NCBI RefSeq assembly: GCF_011022235.1
Contig: NZ_JAAIYP010000026.1
Location: 1-64,000, forward strand
Length of the DNA: 64,000 nucleotides
Direction of reading: 5' to 3'
Source: Magnetospirillum aberrantis SpK
GTDB lineage: Bacteria; Pseudomonadota; Alphaproteobacteria; Rhodospirillales; Magnetospirillaceae
Shown: one piece after another, positions 42,392 to 51,508 of the stretch
Numbering within the stretch: position 1 is the stretch's first letter
Layout of the letters: each line of letters starts with the position of its first letter
Made by a program: the position numbers and the translations under genes
The notes under the pieces: model-generated
The model's database searches: none
The model's input: only the letters and a program-made list of their open reading frames with translations
Told to the model about the DNA's origin: nothing

Positions 42392-42405
42392 ATACAAAAA
42401 CGTAC
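42392..42405 (+). promoter_or_regulatory. VnfA-type half-dyad upstream of vnfE (ATAC-N6-GTAC)
   Basis: ATACAAAAACGTAC has one mismatch to GTAC-N6-GTAC. A second near match, GCAC-N6-GTAC, is at 42422-42435. Both lie 57-100 bp upstream of the vnfE sigma-54 promoter. The 401-bp region 42146-42546 holds these sites and no gene. Confidence 0.45.
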
Positions 42406-42491
42406 ATTCCTGATCATGCGAGCACACATCCGTACAGCCTTCTGCTACCGACATTCTTGGAAATCGAGACATCGCACGGACCTGCCGACGA

Positions 42492-42506
42492 TGGCACGTC
42501 GTTTGC
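42492..42506 (+). promoter_or_regulatory. Sigma-54 promoter of vnfENX
   Basis: TGGCACGTCGTTTGC followed by T is a perfect -24/-12 match, 40 bp before the vnfE ATG. It settles the vnfE start: an in-frame ATG at 42457 lies upstream of the promoter and cannot be used from it. Confidence 0.9.
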
Positions 42507-42546
42507 TGGTCTTCTCTCCGACTTTTGGCGCAACCGGGAGAGCGGC

Positions 42547-43923
42547 ATGAACGCGGACGACATCCAGGCCCTGTTGAACGAACCGGCCTGCGCCCACAAC
42601 GACAAGACCAAATCGGGGTGCGCCCGCCCCAAGCCGGGGGCGACGCAGGGCGGCTGTTGCTTCGACGGCGCCCGCAACGCGCTCCTGCCCATCGCCGACG
42701 TCGCCCATGTGGTGCACGGCCCCATCGGCTGCGCCGGATCGTCGTGGGACAACCGCGGCACCCGGTCCTCCGGCGCCAGCCTGTACCGCGTCGGCATGAC
42801 CACCGACCTGAGCGAATTGGACGTGATCATGGGCCAGGGCGAAAAACGCCTCTATCGCTCGATCCGACAGGCGGTGGAAAGTCATGCTCCGGCGGCGGTG
42901 TTCGTCTACACCACCTGTGTCCCGGCCTTGCACGGCGACGACGTCGAGGCGGTGTGCAAGACCGCCGCCCAACGCCTGGGCGTACCGGTGGTGCCGGTGG
43001 ACGCCGCCGGCTTCTATGGCAACAAGAACCTGGGCAACCGCATCGCCGGCGACGTCGTCTACCGACACGTCATCGGCAGCCGTGAACCCGCCCCCTATCC
43101 CCATGCGGCACGCCGTCCCGGCATCACCCCCCACGACATCAACCTGATCGGCGAATGGAACGTCGGCGGCGAATATTGGAACGTGGCGCCGCTGTTGGAC
43201 GAACTGGGCCTGCGGGTGCTGTGCACGTTCTCGGGCGATGCACGTTTCGCCGAGGTGCAGACCATGCACCGGGCCGAGGCCAACATGGTGGTGTGCTCCA
43301 AGGCCATGCTGCATGTGGCGCGCAAGCTGAACGAGGATTGGGGCACACCCTTCTTCGAGGGAAGCTTCTATGGCCTGCGCGACACCAGCCAGGCGCTACG
43401 CGACATCGCCCGGCTGTTGGGCGACCCGGACCTGACCGAACGCACCGAAGCGCTGATCGCGCGCGAAGAGGCCCGCGTCGAGGCGGAACTGGCGCCGTTG
43501 CGACAACGGCTGACGGGCAAGCGGGTGCTGATCTTCACCGGCGGCTACAAATCGTGGTCCATCGTTTCCGCCATGCAGGACCTTGGGCTGGTGGTGGTGG
43601 CCACCGGCACCGAGAAATCGACCGAGGAAGACAAGGCCCGCATCAAGGACCTGATGGGGCCCGACGCCCGCATGATCGCCGACAACGACCAGCACGCCCT
43701 GATCGCCACCTTTCACGAAACCGGCGCCCACATCCTGGTGGCCGGCGACCGCTACATCTATCCGACGCTGAAATCGCGGCTGCCATTCCTCGACATCGAC
43801 CATGTCCGTTCCATCGGCTACGCCGGCTATGACGGGATGATCGAACTGGCACGCAACCTGTGCCGATCAGTGGAAAGTCCGGTCTGGGCCAAAGTGCGCG
43901 CCCCGGCCCGCTGGGCTGCCTGA
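42547..43923 (+). CDS. vnfE: Cofactor scaffold protein VnfE
   Basis: 458 residues, NifE family. The N-terminus has [20 protein letters not shown] and [20 protein letters not shown]; the cluster ligands correspond to Cys37, Cys62 ([17 protein letters not shown]) and the [14 protein letters not shown] Cys. [12 protein letters not shown] and [20 protein letters not shown] are further family blocks. With VnfN it carries the NifB-derived cluster while vanadium and homocitrate are added. Start 42547 follows GGGAG and the sigma-54 promoter. Confidence 0.92.
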   Translation: MNADDIQALLNEPACAHNDKTKSGCARPKPGATQGGCCFDGARNALLPIADVAHVVHGPIGCAGSSWDNRGTRSSGASLYRVGMTTDLSELDVIMGQGEKRLYRSIRQAVESHAPAAVFVYTTCVPALHGDDVEAVCKTAAQRLGVPVVPVDAAGFYGNKNLGNRIAGDVVYRHVIGSREPAPYPHAARRPGITPHDINLIGEWNVGGEYWNVAPLLDELGLRVLCTFSGDARFAEVQTMHRAEANMVVCSKAMLHVARKLNEDWGTPFFEGSFYGLRDTSQALRDIARLLGDPDLTERTEALIAREEARVEAELAPLRQRLTGKRVLIFTGGYKSWSIVSAMQDLGLVVVATGTEKSTEEDKARIKDLMGPDARMIADNDQHALIATFHETGAHILVAGDRYIYPTLKSRLPFLDIDHVRSIGYAGYDGMIELARNLCRSVESPVWAKVRAPARWAA

Positions 43924-43940
43924 GGGGGAGAGCAAGGGAC

Positions 43941-45320
43941 ATGGCCGAAATCATCCACCCCGGAAAACCGCTTGCCGTCAACCCGCTGAAGGTCAGCCAG
44001 CCGGTGGGAGCCTCTCTGGCCTTTCTCGGGCTGGCCGCCACCATGCCTTTGGAGCACGGAGCCCGTGGCTGCGCCAGTTTCAACAAACTGTTCTTCATGC
44101 GCCATTTCCGCGAGCCCATCGCGCTCCAGACCACCGCCATGGATCAGGTGACCACGGTGATCGGCGCCGACGACAACGTGGTCGAGGCCCTGGCCACCAT
44201 CTGCGCCAAGGATACCCCCGCCGTCATCGGCCTGATCACCACCGGCCTGTCGGAAACCCAGGGAGCCGACATTCCCCGCACCATCAAGGCGTTCCGCGCG
44301 GCCTATCCGCAATACGCCGCCATAACGGTGGTGCCGGTCAACGCCACCGACACCCAAGGGTGCCTGGAAACCGGTTTCGCCCTGGCGATGGAAGCCATCA
44401 TCGCCACCATGGTTCCCGCGCAACCGGCCAAGATCCGCCGTCCGCGCCAGATCAACGTGCTGGCTTCGTCCATGCTGACGCCGGGTGACGTCGAGCATCT
44501 CAAGGACTGGATCGAAGCGTTCGGGTTGACGGCCATCGTCCTGCCCGACCTCGCCGATTCCCTGGATGGCCACCTGATCGACGAGGGCTATTCGACACTG
44601 ACCTATGGCGGCACCCGCGCCGCCGACATCGCGGCCTTGGGCGAATCGGCGGCGACCTTGGTCGTCGGCCGCTCGCTGGGCCGTGCCGCCGACCTGTTGC
44701 GGACCCGCACCGGCGTACCGGACCATCGCTTCCCCGGCCTGATGGGGTTGGACGAATGCGACGCCTTCACCCACGTCCTGGCACGGCTGTCGGGGCGCCC
44801 GGTGCCCGAACGGCTGGAGCGCAAGCGTTCGCAACTGCTCGACGCCATGGTGGATTGTCATTTCACCCTGGGCGGCACCCGCGTCGCCATCGCCGCCGAC
44901 CCCGACCTTTTGGCCGGCATGGTGCGGTTCTGCGCCGACATGGGCATGGAAGTGGTGGGCGCGGTGGGCGCGGCCAAGGCACCGGCGCTGGCCGGGTTGT
45001 CGGTGGACCGGGTGGTGGTCGGCGACCTCGAGGATCTGGAGGTCATGGCCAAGGGCGCCAAGGCGGAACTGATCGTCACCAACTCGCACGGCACCGATAT
45101 CGCCGCCCGGCTGGGCGTGCCGCTGTTGCGCGCCGGTTTCCCGTTGTACGACATCTATGGCGGCCCGGCGCAGTGCTGGGTGGGGTATGACGGCAGCCGC
45201 CACACCCTGTTTCAGTTGGCCAATCTGCTGACCACCTTCCACCAGGAAATCTCTCCCTACCGCCCGGCCTATTGGCAGGGCACGCCCCGCGACCAGGAGA
45301 ACGGAGCCACCCCATGCTGA
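43941..45320 (+). CDS. vnfN: Cofactor scaffold protein VnfN
   Basis: 459 residues of the NifN family: NPLKVSQPVGASLAFLG at the start, Cys44 in HGARGCASFNKLFFMRHFREP, TGLSETQGADI, VVPVNATDTQGCLETGFA and a C-terminal QCWVGYDGSRHTLFQLANLL. It forms the scaffold tetramer with VnfE. GAGAGCAAGGG lies just before ATG 43941. Its stop overlaps the vnfX start by 7 bp. Confidence 0.92.
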   Translation: MAEIIHPGKPLAVNPLKVSQPVGASLAFLGLAATMPLEHGARGCASFNKLFFMRHFREPIALQTTAMDQVTTVIGADDNVVEALATICAKDTPAVIGLITTGLSETQGADIPRTIKAFRAAYPQYAAITVVPVNATDTQGCLETGFALAMEAIIATMVPAQPAKIRRPRQINVLASSMLTPGDVEHLKDWIEAFGLTAIVLPDLADSLDGHLIDEGYSTLTYGGTRAADIAALGESAATLVVGRSLGRAADLLRTRTGVPDHRFPGLMGLDECDAFTHVLARLSGRPVPERLERKRSQLLDAMVDCHFTLGGTRVAIAADPDLLAGMVRFCADMGMEVVGAVGAAKAPALAGLSVDRVVVGDLEDLEVMAKGAKAELIVTNSHGTDIAARLGVPLLRAGFPLYDIYGGPAQCWVGYDGSRHTLFQLANLLTTFHQEISPYRPAYWQGTPRDQENGATPC

Positions 45321-45775
45321 GAGTGGCCTTCGCCTCGACCGACCGCGTTCATGTGGACCTGCATTTCGGCGGTGCCGAAAGTCTGGTGATCTTCGACGTG
45401 GCGCCCGGCCAAGCCGATCTGGTGGGCGTGGCTGAGTTCGTCAAGGCCGAACAGGTCGGCACCGACGGCCGCGCCGGACTGGCCGGCACCACCCAGGACA
45501 AGGTCATCCCCAAGCTGGATTTCGTCCAGGGCTGCGCCGCCGTCTACGCGGCCTCGATCGGCGCCAATTCCATCAAGCGGCTGATGGCGCTGGGGGTCCA
45601 ACCGATCATCGTCGATGCGGGACACGACATCTTGGACCTGTTGAACGAAGTCAGCCTGGCGCTGGTCTATGGCGGCCTGCCCTGGGTCGAGCGAGCCAAG
45701 GCGGCGGGGACCACCGCGTCCCCCATCGATGGCGACACCCGCCGGCTGGTCGCCTCGGAGGATGAGTTGGCATGA
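45314..45775 (+). CDS. vnfX: NifX-family cofactor carrier VnfX
   Basis: 153 residues. LRVAFASTDRVHVDLHFGGAESLVIFDV holds the DxHFG motif with its cofactor-binding His, followed by YAASIGANSIKRLMALGVQPIIV and a NifX-like LPWVERA. In Azotobacter VnfX binds the cofactor precursor and passes clusters between NifB, VnfEN and the apo-enzyme. It overlaps vnfN by 7 bp and the next gene by 4 bp. It keeps the His that two other NifX-like proteins in the island have lost. Confidence 0.88.
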   Translation: MLRVAFASTDRVHVDLHFGGAESLVIFDVAPGQADLVGVAEFVKAEQVGTDGRAGLAGTTQDKVIPKLDFVQGCAAVYAASIGANSIKRLMALGVQPIIVDAGHDILDLLNEVSLALVYGGLPWVERAKAAGTTASPIDGDTRRLVASEDELA

Positions 45776-46566
45776 AACTCTGCATCTCCAACCTGGCCCT
45801 GCCCGCCTTCGACCACCAATATCTGTTTCCCCAGGTCAAGGGCATGGGCGTCGATGGCATCGAAATCGTCCCGTCCCACACCTGGGCCGACCCCGACGCG
45901 GTCTGCGCCGCCGAGATCAACGCGTTCCGCCGCACTGCCGAGGCCTCGGACCTGCGGGTGGTGGGGCTGCACGGACTGGACGGGACGGCCATGTTCGCCG
46001 ACCGCGACAGCCAGGAGCGTCTGATCGACACCGTGGTCGCCCGCTCGGCCTTATGTCGGGACCTGGGTGGCCGCACCTTGATCCTGGGAGCGCGCTGGCG
46101 TCACGACCTGTCCGACCGCGCGGCGTGGCTGGCTGGCCGCGACTTCCTGGAACGTCTGCTGCCACGCATCGAACCCCATGGCACCGTACTGTGTCTGGCC
46201 CCCGGCCAGGGCGATTTCTGCGTCACCGCCAAGGAATGCTATCTGCTGGTCAACGCCGTGGACCACCCGGCCCTGGGACTGCATCTGTCGGCGGCCGCGC
46301 TGACCGCCAGCGGCGAGATGGGGCACGCCACCTTCGCCGCCGTCCGTGGCCGTCTTGACCATTTCCATGCCGACGAACCAAACCTGGAGACCGCCGGCGG
46401 CTCGGGCCGGGTGGACCACGTGGACATGCGCCGCCACCTCGCCGCCATCAGTTATTTCGATTGGGTGTCGGTGGTACAGCGTCAGGTTCCCGGCCTGTCC
46501 ATGGAAGCGTTATGCATGGGAACCCGCTACGTCGCCCAAACCTATCTTCCCGCTGATACCCGCTAA
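45772..46566 (+). CDS. TIM-barrel (AP endonuclease 2 / sugar isomerase-like) protein in the vnfENX operon
   Basis: 264 residues. It has the xylose-isomerase-like TIM-barrel pattern: MKLCISNLALPAFDHQYLFP, GVDGIEIVPSHTWAD, TLILGARWRH, GTVLCLAPG, HPALGLHLS and RLDHFHADEPNLE at strand ends, with His and Glu residues placed as metal ligands. The start is coupled to vnfX by a 4-bp overlap, so a job in V-nitrogenase is likely, but the substrate is unknown; a role with homocitrate or another small organic ligand is only a guess. Confidence 0.75.
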   Translation: MKLCISNLALPAFDHQYLFPQVKGMGVDGIEIVPSHTWADPDAVCAAEINAFRRTAEASDLRVVGLHGLDGTAMFADRDSQERLIDTVVARSALCRDLGGRTLILGARWRHDLSDRAAWLAGRDFLERLLPRIEPHGTVLCLAPGQGDFCVTAKECYLLVNAVDHPALGLHLSAAALTASGEMGHATFAAVRGRLDHFHADEPNLETAGGSGRVDHVDMRRHLAAISYFDWVSVVQRQVPGLSMEALCMGTRYVAQTYLPADTR

Positions 46567-46579
46567 AGGAGCGCGTCGC

Positions 46580-46627
46580 ATGATCGATGCCACCCACCCC
46601 GCCTTTGCCGCCCAGGTCACGAACTGA
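46580..46627 (+). CDS. 15-codon minigene between the TIM-barrel and DUF364 genes
   Basis: MIDATHPAFAAQVTN followed by TGA. It has an AAAGGAG ribosome-binding site at 46565-46571, better than that of the next gene, whose ATG (46629) begins 1 bp after the stop. The next gene may therefore be translated by re-initiation. It may also be the remnant of a lost gene. Too short to judge on composition. Confidence 0.35.
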   Translation: MIDATHPAFAAQVTN

Positions 46628-46628
46628 C

Positions 46629-47810
46629 ATGTTCCAGCCCGCCCAAGCTCCTTGGATCAATCCCGGCGTGGTCATCCACGACGCCGGCGCGCCCGTGGAC
46701 GAACTGATCGCCAAATTCGCCAATTCCGCGGCACGCCGTGGATTCTTGGTCGCCGCCTGTGCCCAACGTGGGGAAACCATGGTGGATCTGGTCAGCGGCG
46801 AGCCCCTGGCGGGCACGCCGCTTGAAGTGGCGGCCCGCACCTTGCGTGTCGCCATGCGCGACGACGCCGATCTGGCGGTGATCGGCGGGTTCGATGGATT
46901 CCGTCATGCCGCCGTCGAACTGACCGCGTCCATCGGACAAGGGGCGACCCAGGGCATGCCGGTGCTGACCACCATTCCCGATGGCCGGGTGCTGGAATGG
47001 CACGATTTCATCGGCCACGGCGGCACCATGATCGCGCCGACCACCCGCGCGCTGTGGCGGTGGTGGGGGCCGGAACGGCTGTACCGCGACCTTGCCTTGG
47101 GGGTCGCCGCCGACGAAGTGCGGCAGATCGCCGTGGGACCGCGCTGGCTGATGGTGCAAGGACCGGCCGGCGCCGGTCTGGCCTATCTGCCGCGCAATTC
47201 GCGCGAGTTGGTGGGACGCATCGCCGAACTCAAGCGTAAAAGTCTGCGCCAACTGGCGGAACTGTCGGGATCGTGGGACCCGCTGGAGATGGCGGTCGGC
47301 ATCGCCGCCATCAACGCCCATTACAACCGCTTCGACCTGGAAGGGGAAATGGGCAATGGCGCCAGCGCCTTCGGCCACGAAGCCGGCCGGGTCGTGGTGA
47401 TCGGCGCCTTTCCCGGCCTGTCGGAAACCCTGTCCAACCCCCAGGTGATCGAGGCCGACCCCCGCCCCGGCGAGTATCCCACGGTAGCCATGGACAGCCT
47501 GTTGCCCGGCTGCGCGGCTGCGGTGGTCGCGTCCTCCACCCTGATCAACCGCAACCTGCCGCGCATCCTGCGGCTGGCCCAGGGATCGCGTATCGCCCTG
47601 GTCGGGCCGGCGACACCGCTGACCCACCGCCTGTTTCATTATGGCTGCGAGATTCTGGGCGGTTTGGTGGTGCGCGACGCCCGTGGCCTGGGCGAAGCCA
47701 TCCGCGCCGGCGCGTTGCCGCGCGAATTCGGCCGTTTCGGCCACTATCTGCACCTCAAACGAGAGGATGCCCCGGCCGAGAGCGGTTGCCGGTTCCGAGC
47801 ACGGCCATGA
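46629..47810 (+). CDS. DUF2478-DUF364 fusion protein, first copy
   Basis: 393 residues. The N-terminal 165 resemble DUF2478 (VIHDAGAPVDELIAKFANSA; RGFLVAACAQRGETMVDLVS; MREDADL-type segment), a domain met in molybdate-transport operons. The C-terminal 210 are a DUF364 putative heavy-metal chelation domain (GRVVVIGAFPGLSETL; DPRPGEYPTVAMDSLLPGC; STLINRNLPRILRLA). It is cytosolic. It lies in the vnfENX operon and is followed by a paralogue, and fits metal delivery to the FeV-cofactor (inference). Confidence 0.78.
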   Translation: MFQPAQAPWINPGVVIHDAGAPVDELIAKFANSAARRGFLVAACAQRGETMVDLVSGEPLAGTPLEVAARTLRVAMRDDADLAVIGGFDGFRHAAVELTASIGQGATQGMPVLTTIPDGRVLEWHDFIGHGGTMIAPTTRALWRWWGPERLYRDLALGVAADEVRQIAVGPRWLMVQGPAGAGLAYLPRNSRELVGRIAELKRKSLRQLAELSGSWDPLEMAVGIAAINAHYNRFDLEGEMGNGASAFGHEAGRVVVIGAFPGLSETLSNPQVIEADPRPGEYPTVAMDSLLPGCAAAVVASSTLINRNLPRILRLAQGSRIALVGPATPLTHRLFHYGCEILGGLVVRDARGLGEAIRAGALPREFGRFGHYLHLKREDAPAESGCRFRARP

Positions 47811-47835
47811 CGACGTCGACCAACGGGAGCACGCC

Positions 47836-49065
47836 ATGAACGTCCATTCCCGCCCTTGCGGCCGCACCGAGGCCGCCCCCGCCGAATCGCTGTCGGTGCT
47901 GTCTCCGGTACAGGCGCCGTGGCTGCGTCCCGGCGTGGTGGTGCACGAGGCCCGTACCCCGGTGGACGGCCTGTTGGCGGAATTCGCCCTGCGTTTGCGG
48001 GATCGCGGCTTCAACGTTACCGGCTACGTTCAGCGCAACAACGCCGCCGGGGCCGAAATGGGACTTGGCTGTGCCGCCCGCATCGAATTCTTCGACGTCG
48101 CCAGCGGCCAAGTGTTGGCCGCCACCCGCGCCGAGGCGGAATTCCATCTGCGCAAGGCCATGCGCGAGGATGCCGATCTGTTGGTCATCAGCCGCTTCCA
48201 AGCCTTTCACTCGGCGTCGGCCAATGTCAACGCCGCCATCGCCGCCGGCCCCGCCCAGGGCATGCCGGTGCTGACCTCGATCGCCGGGCGCTGCGTCCAG
48301 AAGCTGGGCCTGGATGGCGCCATGATCGCCCCCGATCCGGCGGCCCTGTGGCGGTGGTGGGGACCGGAGCGGCTGTACCAGGATCTTGCCCTGGGCGTGG
48401 CCGAAGACGAGGTGCGGACCGTCGCCGTGGGCGGCCGCTGGATCATGGTGGACGGCCCCCATGGTTCGGGCGTGGCCTATCTGCCGCGTTCGGCGCGGGA
48501 TCTGCTGCCGCGTCTGGAAGTGCTGCGCCGCCACAGCCTGCGCAAGCTGGCCGGTCTGGTGCGATCCTGGGACCCGGCCGAGATGGCGCTGGGAATCGCC
48601 GCCATCAACGCTCATTACAACCGCCGCGACCGCGACCTGTCGGCGGGCAACGGCGCCCGTGCCCTGTCCGGTGCCGCCGGACGCGTGGTGGTGATCGGCG
48701 CCTTTCCCGGACTGGCCGACATTCTGCCCAATTCCGCGGTGATCGAAACCGACCCGCGCCCCGGCGAGTTCCCGCCGGTGGCCATGGACACCTTGTTGCC
48801 CGGTTGCGGCGGCGCGGTGGTCAATTCCTCGGCCCTGATCAACCGCTCGCTGCCGCGCATCCTGCGGCTGGCTCAAGGTGCGCCGATGGCGTTGATCGGT
48901 CCCTCGACGCCGTTGACCGAGCGCTTGCACGATTACGGAATCGGCATCCTGGGGGGATTGGTGGTGGACAACCCCGTCGGACTGGCGGCGACCATCCGCG
49001 CCGGTGGCGGCCCGCGCGAATTCACCCGTTTCGGTCGCTATGTCCATCTGCGCCGACGAAAGTGA
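47836..49065 (+). CDS. DUF2478-DUF364 fusion protein, second copy
   Basis: 409 residues, a clear paralogue of the preceding protein along its whole length: AAINAHYNR, GRVVVIGAFPGL, DPRPGEFPPVAMDTLLPGC and INRSLPRILRLAQG recur. The main differences are a 24-residue N-terminal extension with one Cys (SRPCGRTE) and small changes in the middle. The tandem pair may form a heterodimer. It is probably the last gene of the operon that starts at 42547. Confidence 0.78.
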   Translation: MNVHSRPCGRTEAAPAESLSVLSPVQAPWLRPGVVVHEARTPVDGLLAEFALRLRDRGFNVTGYVQRNNAAGAEMGLGCAARIEFFDVASGQVLAATRAEAEFHLRKAMREDADLLVISRFQAFHSASANVNAAIAAGPAQGMPVLTSIAGRCVQKLGLDGAMIAPDPAALWRWWGPERLYQDLALGVAEDEVRTVAVGGRWIMVDGPHGSGVAYLPRSARDLLPRLEVLRRHSLRKLAGLVRSWDPAEMALGIAAINAHYNRRDRDLSAGNGARALSGAAGRVVVIGAFPGLADILPNSAVIETDPRPGEFPPVAMDTLLPGCGGAVVNSSALINRSLPRILRLAQGAPMALIGPSTPLTERLHDYGIGILGGLVVDNPVGLAATIRAGGGPREFTRFGRYVHLRRRK

Positions 49066-49278
49066 TTTCGTTCGCCGCCGTACAATGAACGGATATGTTC
49101 TTTTTATAAATCAACGTACTAGCGTTGACATGAGAATATAGATCAGTAACACTGACTTTGTTGACGGGATGTTTTCGCCACCCCGTCGGATGACGGCCTG
49201 AGCCGGACCAGACACCGCCCCATGCGCGCGTTTCCATCACGCGTCGTGTCGGGTGCGCACAGTCCCGGACGGCCGCGC
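49066..49278. other. Intergenic region with GTAC motifs
   Basis: 213 bp, with an AT-rich centre (49095-49150). GTAC occurs at 49080 and at 49116 inside CAACGTACTAGCGTTG, a dyad with 5-bp arms that also reads GTAC-N6-TGAC. No perfect sigma-54 promoter is seen. These could be weak VnfA sites for the NifX-phnC-phnD operon. No terminator is evident. Confidence 0.4.
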
Positions 49279-49677
49279 ATGCTTGATCCCGCCCCCCACC
49301 TTAAAGCCGCCTTCGCCACCGACAGCCGCAACTGGGTGGATGCCGACCTCGCATGGTCCCGGCATCTGATGGTCTACGACGTCACCCTTGGCGGCAGCGA
49401 CCTGCTCCACGCTCGCGATTACCGCACGGGCGACGCGGCCGATCAGTTGGCGGCCAAACTGCGGGTGTTGGGCGGCTGTGGCGTCCTGTTCAGCACCGGC
49501 CTGTCCGACCAGACCGCCCTGACCTTGTCCCAGGCGGGAATTTTCCCGGTGGTGCTGGAACAGCGCCGGCCCATTTCCGCGGTGCTGTCCCGTCTGCAAA
49601 CCCTGATGCGCCGCGACCCGCCTTTGTGGATGTGCCGCGTGCTGCGCTACGGAGCCCCCCTCCATGACCCACTTTGA
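49279..49677 (+). CDS. NifX-family protein, second lineage, linked to transporter genes
   Basis: 132 residues from ATG 49279; an in-frame ATG at 49222 would add 19 unlikely residues and neither start has a strong ribosome-binding site. NifX fold: LKAAFATDSRNWVDADLAWSRHLMVYDV, GGCGVLFSTGLSDQTALTL and the terminal RRDPPLWMCRVL. The DxHF motif reads VDADL, so the cofactor-binding His is missing, as in the protein at 33595. It overlaps phnC-like by 14 bp. Confidence 0.75.
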   Translation: MLDPAPHLKAAFATDSRNWVDADLAWSRHLMVYDVTLGGSDLLHARDYRTGDAADQLAAKLRVLGGCGVLFSTGLSDQTALTLSQAGIFPVVLEQRRPISAVLSRLQTLMRRDPPLWMCRVLRYGAPLHDPL

Positions 49678-50473
49678 CGGCTCTCCCCCGGTGATCGACC
49701 ATGACCGCCAAGCCCCCGCCGTTTCCGGCGACATCCTGGTGCTGCATGGCGTGACGGTGCGGCGTGGCGACAATTGGGTGCTGAAAGGCATCGACCTTCG
49801 CATTCCCGCCGGCCGCATCACCGCCGTGGTCGGACGTTCCGGCGTCGGCAAGAGCACCTTGGTAGCGACGCTGAACGGCCTGTTGCTCCCCGACCGGGGC
49901 AGCATCCAGGCACCGGACCTGGGCGACCTGGCCGATTCCGCCGTATTGCGCAACCACCGCCGCCGCACGGCCACCATCTTCCAAGATCACGCCCTGATCG
50001 ACCGTCTTAGCGCCATCGACAACGTGTTGCTGGGACTGGCCGACCAGCGTCATCCGCTGTCGCCGCTGCCATGGTCCGAGGCACTGCGCCGCCGCGCCGC
50101 CGAGGCTCTGGACGAAGTGGGCCTGTTGCATCGCGCCACCGCCCGCACCGCGAGCCTGAGCGGTGGCGAGCGGCAGCGGGTCGGCGTCGCCCGTGCCCTG
50201 GTGCGGCGCCCCCGCCTGTTGTTGGGGGACGAACCCTTCGCCTCGGTGGATCCCTCATTGGTCCGCCAGATGAGCGCCGATTTCCGCACCCTGACCCAAC
50301 GCCACGGTCTGAGCGTGGTGCTGGTGCTGCACCAATTGGAAACCGCCCGTTTCTTGGCCGACCGCATCGTCGGCCTGGTCGATGGGTGCGTCGCCTTCGA
50401 TGGCCCGGCCACGGCATTCGACGCCGAAACCGAGGCAACCATCTTTCCCTTTGTTCCCAATAACGAGGACTGA
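49664..50473 (+). CDS. PhnC-type ABC transporter ATPase, candidate vanadate importer
   Basis: 269 residues. Walker A GRSGVGKST (about 62-70), signature LSGGERQRVGVARALVRR, Walker B LLLGDEPFASVDPSL and the H-loop VLVLHQLETA. The family is that of phosphonate/phosphate-analogue importers. It is followed 4 bp later by the binding protein, while the permease lies alone at 32784-33590 on the other strand. Overlap with a NifX-like gene links the importer to V-nitrogenase. Confidence 0.85.
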   Translation: MTHFDGSPPVIDHDRQAPAVSGDILVLHGVTVRRGDNWVLKGIDLRIPAGRITAVVGRSGVGKSTLVATLNGLLLPDRGSIQAPDLGDLADSAVLRNHRRRTATIFQDHALIDRLSAIDNVLLGLADQRHPLSPLPWSEALRRRAAEALDEVGLLHRATARTASLSGGERQRVGVARALVRRPRLLLGDEPFASVDPSLVRQMSADFRTLTQRHGLSVVLVLHQLETARFLADRIVGLVDGCVAFDGPATAFDAETEATIFPFVPNNED

Positions 50474-50477
50474 CCCC

Positions 50478-51356
50478 ATGCGTCCGCTGCTGAAAAATCT
50501 CTGTCTGGCCGCCACCTTGTGCGTCGCCGGCGCCCTGTCCCCCCAGGCCGCCGAGAAGCCCGAAAAGCTGGTGGTCGGCCTGTTGCCGGGCGAATCCGCC
50601 CCCACCGTCATGCGGTTGAACGAACCGTTGCGCGCCTATCTGGAAAAGCGCCTGGGACTGCCGGTCGAACTGGTGGTCGGGGCCAATTATGCCGCCACCG
50701 GCGAGGCGTTGCGCTTCGGCCGCCTCGACATCGCCTATCTGGGGCCGGTGACCTATATCCTGCAAAGCAAGCATTCCAAACTGGAACCGTTCGCCCGCCC
50801 CTCGCACGAGGTGGTCGGCCCAACCTTCCAGGCGGTGGTCATCGTTCCGGCCGACAGCCCGGCCAAAAACTTGGCCGACCTCAAGGGTAAGGACGTGGCC
50901 TTCGGCGATCCCGCCTCGACCTCCGGCACCTGGGTTCCGCGCTACATGTTCGCCGACGCCGGCCTGGTATCGGAGCGTGACTACACGCTTCGGGTCCTGG
51001 GCGCCCACGACGCGGTGGCACTGGCGGTCGCCAACAAGAAAGCCGACGCCGGCGGCCTGTCCATGCCCATCTACAAGCGCCTGTTGAAGGAAGGCAAGCT
51101 TGACCCCAACGCCGTGCGCGTACTGGCCGAATCTCCCGCCATCCCGGAATACATGTGGACCTTCCGCCAGGGGCTTGACCCGGCGTTCAAGGAGGAAATC
51201 CGCAAGGCCTTCATCTCGGTCAGCGATCCCGAGGCGCTCAAGGTGTTCCGCGCCGAAGCCTTCATTCCATGCGTCGATTCCGACGTCGATCGCGTGCGCA
51301 TCTGGGTCAACGCCATCACCAAGGACCGTCCCGACGCCACATCCATCGTCAAGTGA
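50478..51356 (+). CDS. PhnD-type periplasmic binding protein, candidate vanadate binding
   Basis: 292 residues: signal peptide (cleavage near SPQAAEKPEK), then a type II binding protein of the PhnD family: LVVGLLPGESAPTVMR, RFGRLDIAYLGPVTYI and KDVAFGDPASTSGTWVPRYMF, in which the Ser/Thr-Ser-Gly loop binds phosphate-like oxyanions. Vanadate shares size and charge with phosphate, so vanadate is a plausible ligand given the neighbours; phosphonate or phosphite are the alternatives. Confidence 0.83.
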   Translation: MRPLLKNLCLAATLCVAGALSPQAAEKPEKLVVGLLPGESAPTVMRLNEPLRAYLEKRLGLPVELVVGANYAATGEALRFGRLDIAYLGPVTYILQSKHSKLEPFARPSHEVVGPTFQAVVIVPADSPAKNLADLKGKDVAFGDPASTSGTWVPRYMFADAGLVSERDYTLRVLGAHDAVALAVANKKADAGGLSMPIYKRLLKEGKLDPNAVRVLAESPAIPEYMWTFRQGLDPAFKEEIRKAFISVSDPEALKVFRAEAFIPCVDSDVDRVRIWVNAITKDRPDATSIVK

Positions 51357-51508
51357 CTCCCTGGCGCGGTGGCCATCGCGCCATCGCGCTTAGCCCCCCC
51401 ACCATCACGACAGATGCCGGCACCATCGGCACCGGAGGCAGGCCTGAGCCTGGAAACCATCCCCCGCGTCCTTTTGCGCGAAAAAACTCCCTGGAAGGAT
51501 TGCATGCA

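Noticed and set aside
42457-42546. Upstream ATG for vnfE at 42457
   Set aside because: A perfect sigma-54 promoter (42492-42506) lies downstream of it, and conserved VnfE sequence starts at 42547.
46580-46627. Remnant of a CobK-type reductase, from the DATHP motif in the minigene
   Set aside because: A five-residue match is too short, and no cobalamin synthesis gene is near.
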